Of a DNA stretch of 64,000 nt, positions 25,388 through 33,778 are shown piece by piece (position 1 is the stretch's first letter; every line of letters begins with the position of its first letter). The DNA is from Streptomyces sp. ISL-12 (lineage in GTDB: Bacteria > Actinomycetota > Actinomycetes > Streptomycetales > Streptomycetaceae): assembly GCF_018614415.1 (NCBI RefSeq), contig NZ_JAGGOO010000040.1, positions 81,559 through 145,558 on the forward strand. Reading direction: 5' to 3'. The notes beneath the pieces were generated by a model that made no database searches, was not told where the DNA came from, and was given only the letters and a program-made list of their open reading frames with translations. A program made the position numbers and the translations under genes.

Positions 25388-25504
25388 CGGGCCCTGCCAC
25401 CGGGCCCTTCCGCCGGGCCTTTCCAGCGGGCCCTTCCGCCGGGCCTTTCCAGCGGACCCTTCCACCGGGCCTTTCCAGCGGGCCCTTCCGCCGGGCGTGT
25501 CCGG
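25388..25504 (+). repeat. 13-bp minisatellite, nine units
   Basis: Nine consecutive 13-base units of the type CGGGCCCTTCCGC / CGGGCCTTTCCAG, the first and last degenerate, alternating between the two forms. It lies between two terminators in the gene-free 302-base gap 25310-25611 that separates convergent transcription units. No ribosome site or credible gene is present in the gap. Confidence 0.85.
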
Positions 25505-25535
25505 CTCGCACGCCGCCCCTCGTCCGTCGTCCGTC

Positions 25536-25573
25536 GCCCGTGGTCCGGCGGACACGCCCGCCGGACCACGGGC
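25536..25573 (-). terminator. Terminator of the Mo-hydroxylase operon
   Basis: GCCCGTGGTCCGGCGG (25536-25551) pairs with CCGCCGGACCACGGGC (25558-25573), 16-bp perfect stem and 6-base loop, 38 bases past the end of the minus-strand operon. Confidence 0.75.
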
Positions 25574-25611
25574 GCTGTGTCCGGCCCCCGGTCGGCCGCG
25601 TCCGCCGGACG

Positions 25612-27741
25612 TCACCCGCCGAACGTGCCCGCCGGGGCCTCGTGGCCGAGCAGCCCGGTGAGCACCCGGTCCGGGGTCAGCGGCAGTTCGCGGAAGCGGA
25701 CGCCGGTGGCGTGGTGGACGGCGTTGCCGATCGCCGCAGCCGTGCCGACGATGCCGATCTCCCCGATCCCCTTGCTTCCCATCGGGTTGAGATGGGCGTC
25801 CTCCTCGTCCACCCAGTGCGCCTCGATGTCCACGGCGTCGGCGTGGGCGGGCACGTGGTACGACGCCAGGTCGGATTCGGCGAAGTCACCGAACGCCGGG
25901 TCCATGTGGCTGTCCTCGGTCAGCGCCATGCCCAGCCCCATGGTCATGCCTCCGACGAACTGGGACCGCGCGGTGCGGGCGTTCAGGATGCGTCCGGCGG
26001 CGTAGACGCCCAGCAGCCGCCGCGCCCGTACCTCACCGGTGACGGTGTCGACCGTGACCTCGGCGAAGTGCGCGCCGAAGGCGTGCCGGGAGTAGGCGCT
26101 CTCGGTCTCGGCCCGCCCGGTGGTGTCGGCGTGGGCGCCGATCCCCTCCGCGGGCACCGGGCCGGGCAGCTCGGCCAGCCGGTCCGCGAGCCGGACGCAC
26201 GCGTCGTGCACGGCCCAGCCCCAGGAGGCGGTGCCGGAGGAGCCCCCGGCCAGCGAGGCCGCCGGCAGATCGCTGCTGCCCACCTCGATCCGGACCCGCT
26301 CCAGCGGCACCCCGAGGGCGTCGGCGGCGACCTGCGCGAGCACCGTCCGCGCGCCCGTGCCGATGTCGGTGGCGTTGATCCGGACCAGGAAGCCGCCGTC
26401 GGGCATCGCCCGCACCGCCGCGGTGGACGGCGCGACCAGCACCGGGTAGGTGGCCGCGGCCACGCCGGTGCCCACCAGCAGGGGACCCTCCGCGCGGGCC
26501 CCCGGGCGCGGGTCGCGTGCCGCCCACCCGAACCGGCGGGCGCCCTCCCGCAGGCACTCGACCAGGTGCCGGCTGCTGAACGGCTTGCCGCTGTCGGGCT
26601 CCGACTCCGGCTCGTTGCGGATCCGCAGCTCCACCGGGTCCACGCCCAGCTCGGCGGCGAGTTCGTCCATCGCCGACTCCAGCGCGTACATGCCGGGGGC
26701 CTCGCCCGGCGCGCGCATCCAGGAGGGCGTGGGCACGTCCAGCGGTACCACGCGGTGGACGGTCCGGCTGTGCGGCGCCGCGTACATGACGCGGGCGGGT
26801 ACGGCGGCCTGCTCCACGAACTCCTTGACGTGCGAGGTGTGGGTGGTCACCTCGTGCCCGAGGGAGGTGAGCCGGCCGTCCCGGCCGGCGCCGAGGCGGA
26901 GCCGGTGCAGGGTGGGCGCGCGGTGCCCGACCACGGCGGGCAGCAGACGGCGCGGGAACGCCACCGTGACCGTCCGGCCGGTGTGCCGGGCGGCCATCGC
27001 GGCGAGCACCACGTCCGGGCGGGGCGTGCCCTTGGACCCGAAGCCGCCGCCGACGTGCTCGGCGGCGACGGTGATCCCCTCCTCCGGCACCTCGAACATC
27101 TGGGCGAGCGTGGTGCGTACGACGGTGGTGCCCTGGCTGGAGGTGTGCACGGTGAGCCGGTCGCCGTCCCAGCGCGCGGTGCTCGCGTGCGGCTCCATCG
27201 GGTGGTTGTGCAGCGGCGGCACCCGGTACTCGACGTCGATCCGCACTTCGGCGGCGGCGAAGGCGGCCTCCGGTTCGCCGCGCTCACGGACCGCCGGGTG
27301 GCCGCCGTTGGCCTTCTCGGGGACGTAGACGCCGGGGTGCGACGCGGTGAGCGTGACGTCGTGCGGTTCCGTCTCGTAGGTGACGCGGACGGCGGCGGCG
27401 CCGGCCCGGGCCGCCTCCAGCGACTGGGCCACCACCAGTGCCACGGGCCAGCCCCGGTGCGGCACGCGCGGGCCCTGCAGCACGGCCAGCACCGGATCGT
27501 CCGGTTCGGCGAGCCGCGGCGCGTTCTCATGGGTGAGCACCGCCAGTACGCCGGGCAGGGCGAGGGCGGGCACGGCGTCGACGCCGGTCACCCGGCCCCG
27601 CGCCACGGCGGCCGGTACGGCCCGGGCGTGGGCGCGGCCGGGCCCGTCGAACTCGGCGGCGTAGCGGGCGGCGCCGGTGACCTTCTCCCGCCCTTCCCGG
27701 CGTTCGGCCCCCGTGCCCAGGACGGTCTCGGTGACGGTCAT
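25612..27741 (-). CDS. Aldehyde/xanthine dehydrogenase, molybdopterin-binding subunit (PaoC/YagR type)
   Basis: 709 residues. ATG 27741 follows AGGAGTC. Features of the Mo-hydroxylase large subunit: substrate/cofactor segments EHVGGGFGSKGTPRPDVVLA, SWMRAPGEAPGMYALESAMD, GTGARTVLAQVAADALG and the catalytic NPMGSKGIGEIGIVGTAAA near the C-terminus, in which Glu of KGIGEIG is the base. Overall size and the YagR-like order (this gene distal to FAD and Fe-S subunits) match the periplasmic aldehyde oxidoreductase PaoABC. It binds Mo-molybdopterin (cytosine dinucleotide in that subfamily). Substrates are probably aromatic aldehydes or N-heterocycles. Separated by 32 bases from the FAD subunit gene. 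Confidence 0.9.
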   Translation of the reverse strand: MTVTETVLGTGAERREGREKVTGAARYAAEFDGPGRAHARAVPAAVARGRVTGVDAVPALALPGVLAVLTHENAPRLAEPDDPVLAVLQGPRVPHRGWPVALVVAQSLEAARAGAAAVRVTYETEPHDVTLTASHPGVYVPEKANGGHPAVRERGEPEAAFAAAEVRIDVEYRVPPLHNHPMEPHASTARWDGDRLTVHTSSQGTTVVRTTLAQMFEVPEEGITVAAEHVGGGFGSKGTPRPDVVLAAMAARHTGRTVTVAFPRRLLPAVVGHRAPTLHRLRLGAGRDGRLTSLGHEVTTHTSHVKEFVEQAAVPARVMYAAPHSRTVHRVVPLDVPTPSWMRAPGEAPGMYALESAMDELAAELGVDPVELRIRNEPESEPDSGKPFSSRHLVECLREGARRFGWAARDPRPGARAEGPLLVGTGVAAATYPVLVAPSTAAVRAMPDGGFLVRINATDIGTGARTVLAQVAADALGVPLERVRIEVGSSDLPAASLAGGSSGTASWGWAVHDACVRLADRLAELPGPVPAEGIGAHADTTGRAETESAYSRHAFGAHFAEVTVDTVTGEVRARRLLGVYAAGRILNARTARSQFVGGMTMGLGMALTEDSHMDPAFGDFAESDLASYHVPAHADAVDIEAHWVDEEDAHLNPMGSKGIGEIGIVGTAAAIGNAVHHATGVRFRELPLTPDRVLTGLLGHEAPAGTFGG

Positions 27742-27773
27742 GGAGTGACTCCTCGTGGATCGTGGACGCCGGT

Positions 27774-28766
27774 TCAGACCGGGGAGTGGGGCGCCAGCCG
27801 GCCCAGGACGTCGAGGGCGAGCCGACGGGCGAGGGGGACCTTGTAGCCGTTGTCCCGCAGCGGCTCGGCGGCGGCCAGCTCCAGGTCGACGGCGTGCTCG
27901 AACGCCGCCGCCGTGGGAGCAGCGCCGACCAGGGCGTCCTCGGCCCGCCGTGCCCGCCACGGCCGGTGCGCCAGCGCGCCGAAGGCGAGACCGACCCGCT
28001 CGACGACACCGTTCTCGCAGTGCAGCACGGCGGCGACGGAGGCGAGCGCGAAGGCGTACGACGCCCGGTCCCGGGCCTTGCGGTAGAGCGACGGCAGCCC
28101 GCCCGTGGCCGCCGGCAGCACCACCGAGGTGATCAGCTCGCCCGGGTGGATCTCGGTGTCCTTCTCCGGGTGCGTCCCGGGCAGCCGGTGGAAGTCGGCG
28201 GCCGGGACGCTCCGGGACCCCTCCGGGCCGCGCAGCTCCACCCGGGCGTCGAGGGCGGCCAGCGCCACGGCCATGTCGGAGGGGTGGGTGGCGACGCACT
28301 GCTCGGAGTGGCCGAGCACCGCGTGGTCCCGGTGCACACCCTGGAGCGCCCCGCAACCGGTGCCGGGCTCCCGCTTGTTGCACGGTTTGGTCACGTCCTG
28401 GAAGTAGGGGCAGCGGGTGCGCTGCAGCAGGTTGCCGCCGGTGGTGGCGGCGTTGCGCAACTGCCCGGAGGCACCCGCCAGCAGCGCCTGCGACAGCGCG
28501 GGCCAGCGGTCGCGGACCGCCGGGTGCGCCGCGAGGTCGCTGTTGCGGACCATCGCCCCGACGCGCAGACCCCCGTCGGGCAGTTCCTCCACGGTGTCCA
28601 GCGGGAGCCGGGTGACGTCGATGAGGGCGGCGGGCGCCTCGACGCCCAGCTTCATCAGGTCGACGAGGTTGGTGCCGCCGCCGAGATAGCGGGCGCCGGG
28701 CCGGGCGGCGAAGGCGTCGGTGGCCTCCTCGACGCTGGCGGCGCGGACGTAGGCGAAGGGCCGCAC
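27774..28766 (-). CDS. Aldehyde/xanthine dehydrogenase, FAD-binding subunit (PaoB/YagS type)
   Basis: 330 residues from GTG 28766, immediately next to the preceding TGA. The FAD pocket GARYLGGGTNLVDLMKLGV (about 24-42) and AATTGGNLLQRTRCPYF are clear. The insertion TRCPYFQDVTKPCNKREPG followed by TGCGALQG carries the cysteines that bind an extra [4Fe-4S] cluster in PaoB-type subunits but not in ordinary xanthine dehydrogenases. This strongly supports the PaoABC class. Confidence 0.92.
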   Translation of the reverse strand: MRPFAYVRAASVEEATDAFAARPGARYLGGGTNLVDLMKLGVEAPAALIDVTRLPLDTVEELPDGGLRVGAMVRNSDLAAHPAVRDRWPALSQALLAGASGQLRNAATTGGNLLQRTRCPYFQDVTKPCNKREPGTGCGALQGVHRDHAVLGHSEQCVATHPSDMAVALAALDARVELRGPEGSRSVPAADFHRLPGTHPEKDTEIHPGELITSVVLPAATGGLPSLYRKARDRASYAFALASVAAVLHCENGVVERVGLAFGALAHRPWRARRAEDALVGAAPTAAAFEHAVDLELAAAEPLRDNGYKVPLARRLALDVLGRLAPHSPV

Positions 28767-29315
28767 TCAGATCACGTCCTCGACGGCTTCGGCGATGCGC
28801 GGGTAGGCACCGCACCGGCACAGGTTGCCGCTCAGCCGCTCCCGGATCTCCGCCCGGTCCAGTGGCACGGGCTCGCCCGAGGGCGTCGCCGGGTCGGTGA
28901 CGTGCGAGGGGTGGCCGGCGGCGGCCTCGGCGAGGGCGCCGAGCGCGGAACAGATCTGGCCCGGTGTGCAGTAACCGCACTGGAAGGCGTCCCGGTCCAG
29001 GAACGCGCGCTGCAACGGGTGGAGTCCCTCCCCGTCGCCGCCGAGCCCCTCGACGGTGGTGACCTCCGAGCCGTCCAGGGCCACGGCGAGCAGCAGGCAG
29101 CTGTTGACGCGCCGCCCGTCCACCAGGACCGTGCAGGCCCCGCACTGGCCGTGGTCGCACCCCTTCTTGGCCCCCGTGAGGCCGAGGTCCTCGCGCAGCA
29201 GGTCCAGCAGGACCCGGCGGTGGTCGACGGTGAGCGTGTGGGGTTTGCCGTTGACCCGGAGCGTGGTGTCCGAGTGCTCGACGGCGGTGACTGCGGTCGT
29301 GTGAGGGCTGTCCAT
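28767..29315 (-). CDS. Aldehyde/xanthine dehydrogenase, 2Fe-2S subunit (PaoA/YagT type)
   Basis: 182 residues from ATG 29315 (GAAGGTC upstream). First cluster: KKGCDHGQCGACTVLVDGRR then NSCLLLA; second cluster: FQCGYCTPGQICSALG and LSGNLCRCGAYPRI. All eight cysteines are present. Unlike E. coli PaoA there is no twin-arginine signal peptide, so the enzyme should be cytoplasmic here. First gene of the operon 2Fe-2S / FAD / Mo subunit. No XdhC/PaoD-like maturation factor adjoins it. Confidence 0.93.
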   Translation of the reverse strand: MDSPHTTAVTAVEHSDTTLRVNGKPHTLTVDHRRVLLDLLREDLGLTGAKKGCDHGQCGACTVLVDGRRVNSCLLLAVALDGSEVTTVEGLGGDGEGLHPLQRAFLDRDAFQCGYCTPGQICSALGALAEAAAGHPSHVTDPATPSGEPVPLDRAEIRERLSGNLCRCGAYPRIAEAVEDVI

Positions 29316-29393
29316 GGCGTCGGTGACCTTCCGGGACGGGCCGGTACGGCTGTGCAGTCCGCGTATCCAGGTTGTCCCGGCTGACACGTCACG

Positions 29394-29443
29394 CGGAGTT
29401 CCCGGAGGCCGCCGAACACGGAGTTCCCGGAGCCCGCCGGCGG
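29394..29443 (+). repeat. 25-bp imperfect tandem repeat
   Basis: CGGAGTTCCCGGAG begins at 29394 and again at 29419, inside two adjacent 25-base copies in the gap between the Mo-hydroxylase operon and the gene at 29476. Confidence 0.55.
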
Positions 29444-29475
29444 CCGCGTCCCGGTGTCCGGCCGGGCCGGACCGC

Positions 29476-30672
29476 TCAGCGCCCGTCGGACCGGGAACGA
29501 CCGCCGGCGTCCGCGTCCGCTTTTCCGTCCCCGTCCGTCTTCCCGTCCCCGTCCGGCGTGCCGCCCCCCGGTGCGGGTGTGGCGGAGCGTGCCGCCGACG
29601 CCGCCTTCAGGCGTTCCAGCCCGCGGGTCAGCGCGCGCAGCGGGGACGCGGGACGGGACTCGGACGGCTCGGGCCGGACGGCCGGGGGCGTCCCGGTGGA
29701 CTCGCGCAGGGCGGCGAGCGCCTCGCCGGCGCTCTCGGCCGCCTCCCGGTACAGGTCCCGGGACCGCGTCATCGCCTCCAGCGCCTCGGCGTACATGGCC
29801 ACCAAGCGGCGTTCCCGCTCCAGTTCCTCCCGCAGTGTCAGCAGCCGCCAGTCCTCCCGCAGCGCGGTGAGCGCCGCCTCGCCCCCGTCCGGCAGCGGCC
29901 TGGCCAGCGCGGCGAACCGCCGGACCGTCGCGATCAGCTCGGCGGGCTCGGAACCGTCGAGGAAGACGGTGCGCACGGAGAGGTCGCCGGGCTCGGGCGG
30001 GGCCGGGGTGCCGGGCAGCACCACCGCGCCGCCGCGTGGCACCTGGACGCCGAACTCCTCCAGGGCCCAGTTCACCACCCGCAGCTGCTGCGGCGCGGCG
30101 CGGTGCTCGATCACACGGTGGCGCAGACTCGGCGGCAGCCACCGCACCAGCGGCACCCGGCCGCGGTGGTCGGGGGTCATCGCCTCGTGGACGACGACGT
30201 GGATCATCCAGGCGTCGCGCCCGGCGTCCCGCAGCAGCCGGCGTACGGCCTTGTCGTCCTCCGGCAGCGTGTTCAGACCCCGCAGCCGCAGTCCGGTGGC
30301 GGCGTCGCGGTCCCAGGTGACGTCCGGGTCGTCCGGCCAGAACATCCCGGCGGGGGAGGGCCACCCCTGGTCCCAGTGCTCCTCGGCCTCCGCGAGCAGC
30401 GTCCACTCCTGGGAGCCGGCCGAGCCGGCCCCCAGGGTCAGCCGGGCCCGGACGGTGACGTCCCCGGCCACCCGCCAGCGCGCCTCGAAGATGTGTTCGC
30501 CACTGTCCCCGTCGTCCCGCGGCAGTTCGTGGAAGTCGTCGATGACGCCGTCGTCCTTGTGCTGCCGCAGGGTGCGCAGCAGGACGTCCCGGGCGGCGGT
30601 TCCGACGTGGCGGCCGCGCGCCGGCCACACGGTCGGCGGGGTCGTGGGGCGATCGGTCGAAGAGGTCGGCAT
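29476..30672 (-). CDS. Conserved hypothetical protein (398 aa)
   Basis: ATG 30672 opens a 398-residue soluble protein; ribosome site weak. The first 230 residues are globular (HVGTAARDVLLRTLRQHKDD, then WTLLAEAEEHWDQGWPSPAG, DAWMIHVVVHEAM); residues 235-320 are helical and charged (LTLREELERERRLVAMYAEA, likely coiled coil); the tail after 345 is Gly/Asp/Lys-rich low complexity. I recognise no domain. Its start lies about 195 bases from the divergent SDR gene. Confidence 0.7.
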   Translation of the reverse strand: MPTSSTDRPTTPPTVWPARGRHVGTAARDVLLRTLRQHKDDGVIDDFHELPRDDGDSGEHIFEARWRVAGDVTVRARLTLGAGSAGSQEWTLLAEAEEHWDQGWPSPAGMFWPDDPDVTWDRDAATGLRLRGLNTLPEDDKAVRRLLRDAGRDAWMIHVVVHEAMTPDHRGRVPLVRWLPPSLRHRVIEHRAAPQQLRVVNWALEEFGVQVPRGGAVVLPGTPAPPEPGDLSVRTVFLDGSEPAELIATVRRFAALARPLPDGGEAALTALREDWRLLTLREELERERRLVAMYAEALEAMTRSRDLYREAAESAGEALAALRESTGTPPAVRPEPSESRPASPLRALTRGLERLKAASAARSATPAPGGGTPDGDGKTDGDGKADADAGGRSRSDGR

Positions 30673-30867
30673 GAGTCCATCTGAAGGGCGGGGGCACGTG
30701 CGCAGGCCCAGTATCGTCGCCGCGGGCCGCCGTGGATCACCCGGGGTACGCCGACGCGCCGGGCGTGCGGCCGGCCGGGGGTGCGGACGGGCGAGGTGGC
30801 GTGGAACCCGGGCGGCGGTGGGCACAAGCACAGCGGACGACCGTACGGCACCCGAAGGAGCGACCTG

Positions 30868-31662
30868 ATGAAACTCGACCTCGACGGACGGACCGCGCTG
30901 GTGACCGGATCCTCCCAGGGCATCGGCGCGGCGATCGCCGCGGGGCTGGCCCGCGCCGGCGCCCGGGTGGGCGTCAACGGGCGCGACGCCGGACGCCTGG
31001 ACAAGAGCGTCGCCGCGCTGCGGGAGCAGGTGCCGGACGGCGAGTTCGTGCCGGTGGCGGCCGACCTGGGCACCGAGGAGGGCGCGGACCGGGCGGTCGA
31101 GGCGCTGCCCGACGTCGACATCCTCGTCAACAACCTCGGTGTCTTCGGCGCCGCGCCCGCGCTGGAGATCAGCGACGACGAGTGGCGCCGCTACTTCGAG
31201 ATCAACGTCCTCGCGGGCGTCCGGCTCACCCGCGCCTACCTCCCCGGGATGCGGGACCGGGGCTGGGGGCGGGTGCTGTACATCGCGAGCGACTCGGCCG
31301 TCGTCATCCCGGCCGAGATGATCCATTACGGCATGTCCAAGACGGCGCTGCTCGCGGTCTCCCGCGGCTTCGCCAAGGAGGCCGCCGGCAGCGGTGTCAC
31401 GGTGAACTCGGTGATCGCCGGGCCCACCCACACCGAGGGCGTCGAGGACTTCGTGTACCAGCTGGTCGACCGCGACCTGCCCTGGGACGAGGCCCAGCGC
31501 GTCTTCATGCGCGAGCACCGCCCGCAGTCGCTGATCCAGCGGCTGATCGAGCCGGAGGAGATCGCCAACCTGGTGGTGTACCTCAGCTCGCCGCAGGCGT
31601 CCGCCACGACCGGCGCGGCGGTCCGCGTCGACGGTGGATACGTCGACTCCATCCTGCCGTGA
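30868..31662 (+). CDS. Short-chain dehydrogenase/reductase (SDR)
   Basis: 264 residues, ATG 30868 after AAGGAG. Classical SDR: cofactor motif TGSSQGIG (14-21), NNLG motif, catalytic Ser in LYIASDSAVV, YGMSK catalytic Tyr/Lys, and C-terminal TGAAVRVDGGYVDSI. The acidic residue expected after beta-2 is replaced by NGRDAGR, suggesting NADPH preference. An insertion of about 20 residues around DFVYQLVDRDLPWDEAQRVF sits before the C-terminal IQRLIEPEEIA motif; this version is common in Streptomyces. Substrate unknown. Confidence 0.9.
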   Translation: MKLDLDGRTALVTGSSQGIGAAIAAGLARAGARVGVNGRDAGRLDKSVAALREQVPDGEFVPVAADLGTEEGADRAVEALPDVDILVNNLGVFGAAPALEISDDEWRRYFEINVLAGVRLTRAYLPGMRDRGWGRVLYIASDSAVVIPAEMIHYGMSKTALLAVSRGFAKEAAGSGVTVNSVIAGPTHTEGVEDFVYQLVDRDLPWDEAQRVFMREHRPQSLIQRLIEPEEIANLVVYLSSPQASATTGAAVRVDGGYVDSILP

Positions 31663-31682
31663 CGGCCTGACAGCCGGATCCG

Positions 31683-32030
31683 CTACTCGCGGTCCGTGCC
31701 GCCGCTGCGGTTCGGGCGGTCCGGGTGCGGCTCCCGGCCGCCGACGATGTCGGTGACGCCGGACTCGTCGGCGGTGTCGGCGTGCGGCCGGGGGGTGCTC
31801 CGGCCGCCGCCGGGCTGGCCGCCGCCGGTGGTGCCGTAGCCGCCCGGCACACCGGGGACGCGGTCCGCGTCGGCCTCCTCACGGCTGATGTGCCGGGTGG
31901 CCCGCACATGGGGGCGCCGCTCGGGGGCGGGCCGGCTGAACGGCCGGGACGCGGCGCGTCGCTTCTCCGACTCCGCGGAGACGGCCTCGTCCCGGTGCTC
32001 GGGTTCGGGGGTCCTGCGCTGATCGGTCAT
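31683..32030 (-). CDS. Disordered hypothetical protein (115 aa)
   Basis: ATG 32030. Highly charged and Gly/Pro-rich (RRTPEPEHRDEAVSAESEKR, GGYGTTGGGQPGGG), with no hydrophobic core; HISREEADADRVPGVPGG is the most distinctive piece. Probably intrinsically disordered. Likely real because it fills the space between the SDR and the BrkB gene in the proper orientation, only 40 bases downstream of the latter, but no function can be offered. Confidence 0.5.
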   Translation of the reverse strand: MTDQRRTPEPEHRDEAVSAESEKRRAASRPFSRPAPERRPHVRATRHISREEADADRVPGVPGGYGTTGGGQPGGGRSTPRPHADTADESGVTDIVGGREPHPDRPNRSGGTDRE

Positions 32031-32070
32031 GCCGTCCGCGTACCCGCCTGGCTCCGGGCCATGAGCGGGT

Positions 32071-33138
32071 TCACTCCCGTGGATCCGCGCGCCGCCGGTC
32101 CGCCTCGTCCCAGGCCCGGGTGTCGCGCGGCTCGACGTACGGCTCCCGGTCGGCGGGATGGCCGCCGTCGATGACCCGCTGCCGGGCCAGCTCGGCGTCG
32201 AACTCCAGGCCCAGCAGGATGGCCAGGTTGGTCACCCACAGCCAGACCAGGAAGATGATCACGCCGGCCAGGGTTCCGTAGGTCTTGTTGTACGAGCCGA
32301 AGTTCGCCACGTAGAACGCGAACCCGGCGGAGGCGACCAGCCAGATCAGCAGGGCCACCAGACTGCCCGGCGTGATCCAGCGGAAGCCGCGCACCCGGGC
32401 GTTGGGGGTGGCCCAGTACAGGATCGCGATCATGATGACGACCAGCAGGACCAGGACCGGCCACTTGGCGATCGACCAGACCGTCACCGCGGTGTCACCC
32501 ATGCCGAGCGCGGTGCCCGCCTGCTCGGCCAGCGAGCCGGTGAAGACCACGATCAGCGCACTGGCCACGGCCAGCACCAGCAGCACCACGGTCAGGATCA
32601 CCCGCAGCGGCAGCACCTTCCACACCGGGCGCCCCTCGGGGACGTCGTAGACGGCGTTGGCCGAGCGGATGAAGGCGGCCACGTAGCCGGACGCCGACCA
32701 GATGGCGCCGGCCAGACCGACCACCGCCAGTACCGAGCCGAGCCCGGCCTGGCCCTGCAACTGCCGGATCGCGTCGGACAGCATGTCCCGCGCCGGTCCC
32801 GGGGCGAGCTTCTGTACGTTGTCCAGGACCTCCTGGGTGGCCGACCGCCCGGCGATGCCGAGCAGGGAGACCAGCACCAGCAGGGCCGGGAACAGGGACA
32901 GGATCCCGTAGTAGGTGAGGGCGGCGGCGCGGTCGGTGAGCTCGTCGTCCTTGAACTCCTTCACCACCCGCCGCAGCAGCGCCGACCAGGAGCGCTTCGG
33001 CAACTCGGTGGGGGAGTCCGGCGCGGCGCGCTCGGTGGCGGTGTCCGGGCCGAAGTCCTCGCCGGCGTCCCGTGCGGTGGGGGCACCGTCCTGACCTGAT
33101 GTGTGTTTCCCGCGGTGGGGCATGTGGAGTCGGGCCAT
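32071..33138 (-). CDS. YihY/BrkB-family membrane protein
   Basis: 355 residues from ATG 33138 (ATG 33123 also possible). The family pattern is clear: ELTDRAAALTYYGILSLFPA in the first helix, then ATQEVLDNVQKLAPGPARDM, AIWSASGYVAAFIRSANAVY, and a third section with WATPNARVRGFRWITPGSLV and YGTLAGVIIFLVWLWVTNLA. Six transmembrane helices. BrkB/YihY proteins are widespread inner-membrane proteins of uncertain function (once mis-assigned as ribonuclease BN). The N-terminal 55 and C-terminal 40 residues are charged and cytoplasmic. Confidence 0.92.
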   Translation of the reverse strand: MARLHMPHRGKHTSGQDGAPTARDAGEDFGPDTATERAAPDSPTELPKRSWSALLRRVVKEFKDDELTDRAAALTYYGILSLFPALLVLVSLLGIAGRSATQEVLDNVQKLAPGPARDMLSDAIRQLQGQAGLGSVLAVVGLAGAIWSASGYVAAFIRSANAVYDVPEGRPVWKVLPLRVILTVVLLVLAVASALIVVFTGSLAEQAGTALGMGDTAVTVWSIAKWPVLVLLVVIMIAILYWATPNARVRGFRWITPGSLVALLIWLVASAGFAFYVANFGSYNKTYGTLAGVIIFLVWLWVTNLAILLGLEFDAELARQRVIDGGHPADREPYVEPRDTRAWDEADRRRADPRE

Positions 33139-33379
33139 GGAGCACGAGTAGCCCGTCCGGCACCGGACACGCATCAGGGTCCGCGCCGAGGCGGGCCTGT
33201 CCGCGTTCCCGCCACGGGAAGGACCGCCGACGCGGGCCGTGCACGGCCGTGGAAACCCGCAGTATGACGTACCGGCCGCACGTTCCTCTGGAGAATGCCA
33301 AAGCCTCCACCCGACGCGTGCACTTTCCGTAGTGTCCCCGTCACGTTGACGGTGGCGGCCGTGCGGGAGGGGTTTCGGC

Positions 33380-33778
33380 GTGCCCGGAATAGACGAGAGC
33401 CTGCTGGAGGCGATGCGCCTGCCCGGCGCGCGCGGGGCGTGGCTGGTCGACTGGATCAGCGGACTGGCCCTGGGCGCGGTGGGCGAGGCACCGGGCGGCG
33501 ACGCCGAGGCGACGGCCGCGGTGACCGCGGAGCTGGCCCGGCACGCCGCGGAGAGCGGTGCGCTGGCGCCGGGCGGCCCGGACAGCGCGGGCGTCGGGAC
33601 CTCACCCGTCGAGGACATGATCGTCACGACCGGGGACGCGTACCACCTGATCCGGTTCGTCAGCACCCCCTTCGACAGCACCGTGTTCCTGCACCTGTGG
33701 CTGGACCGCAACGACGGGAACCTGGCCCTGGCCCGCCTCCGGCTGGGCGAGATGGCGGGGCGGCTGGTGCTCGGATGA
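33380..33778 (+). CDS. Roadblock/LC7-like protein 1 (132 aa)
   Basis: GTG 33380 after GGGAGGGG. Small alpha/beta protein related by sequence to the last gene of this operon (35162): both have a LVD[WY]xSGxALG strand, a [VI]ED[MI][LI]xxxxxxYHLIR strand and a final FLxLxLDxxxxNLAxAR segment. These are the Roadblock/LC7 fold features of MglB/CvnB-type GTPase regulators. Expected to dimerise in the cytoplasm. First gene of a four-gene operon, overlapping the next by ATGA. Confidence 0.75.
   Translation: MPGIDESLLEAMRLPGARGAWLVDWISGLALGAVGEAPGGDAEATAAVTAELARHAAESGALAPGGPDSAGVGTSPVEDMIVTTGDAYHLIRFVSTPFDSTVFLHLWLDRNDGNLALARLRLGEMAGRLVLG

Noticed and set aside
25388..25504. 13-bp array as a CRISPR
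   Set aside because: Units are directly adjacent with no spacers and no cas genes; it is a minisatellite.
24799..27846. Very long plus-strand frame across the Mo-hydroxylase operon
   Set aside because: Antisense to three well-conserved subunits; repetitive Gly/Arg/His composition of a GC shadow.
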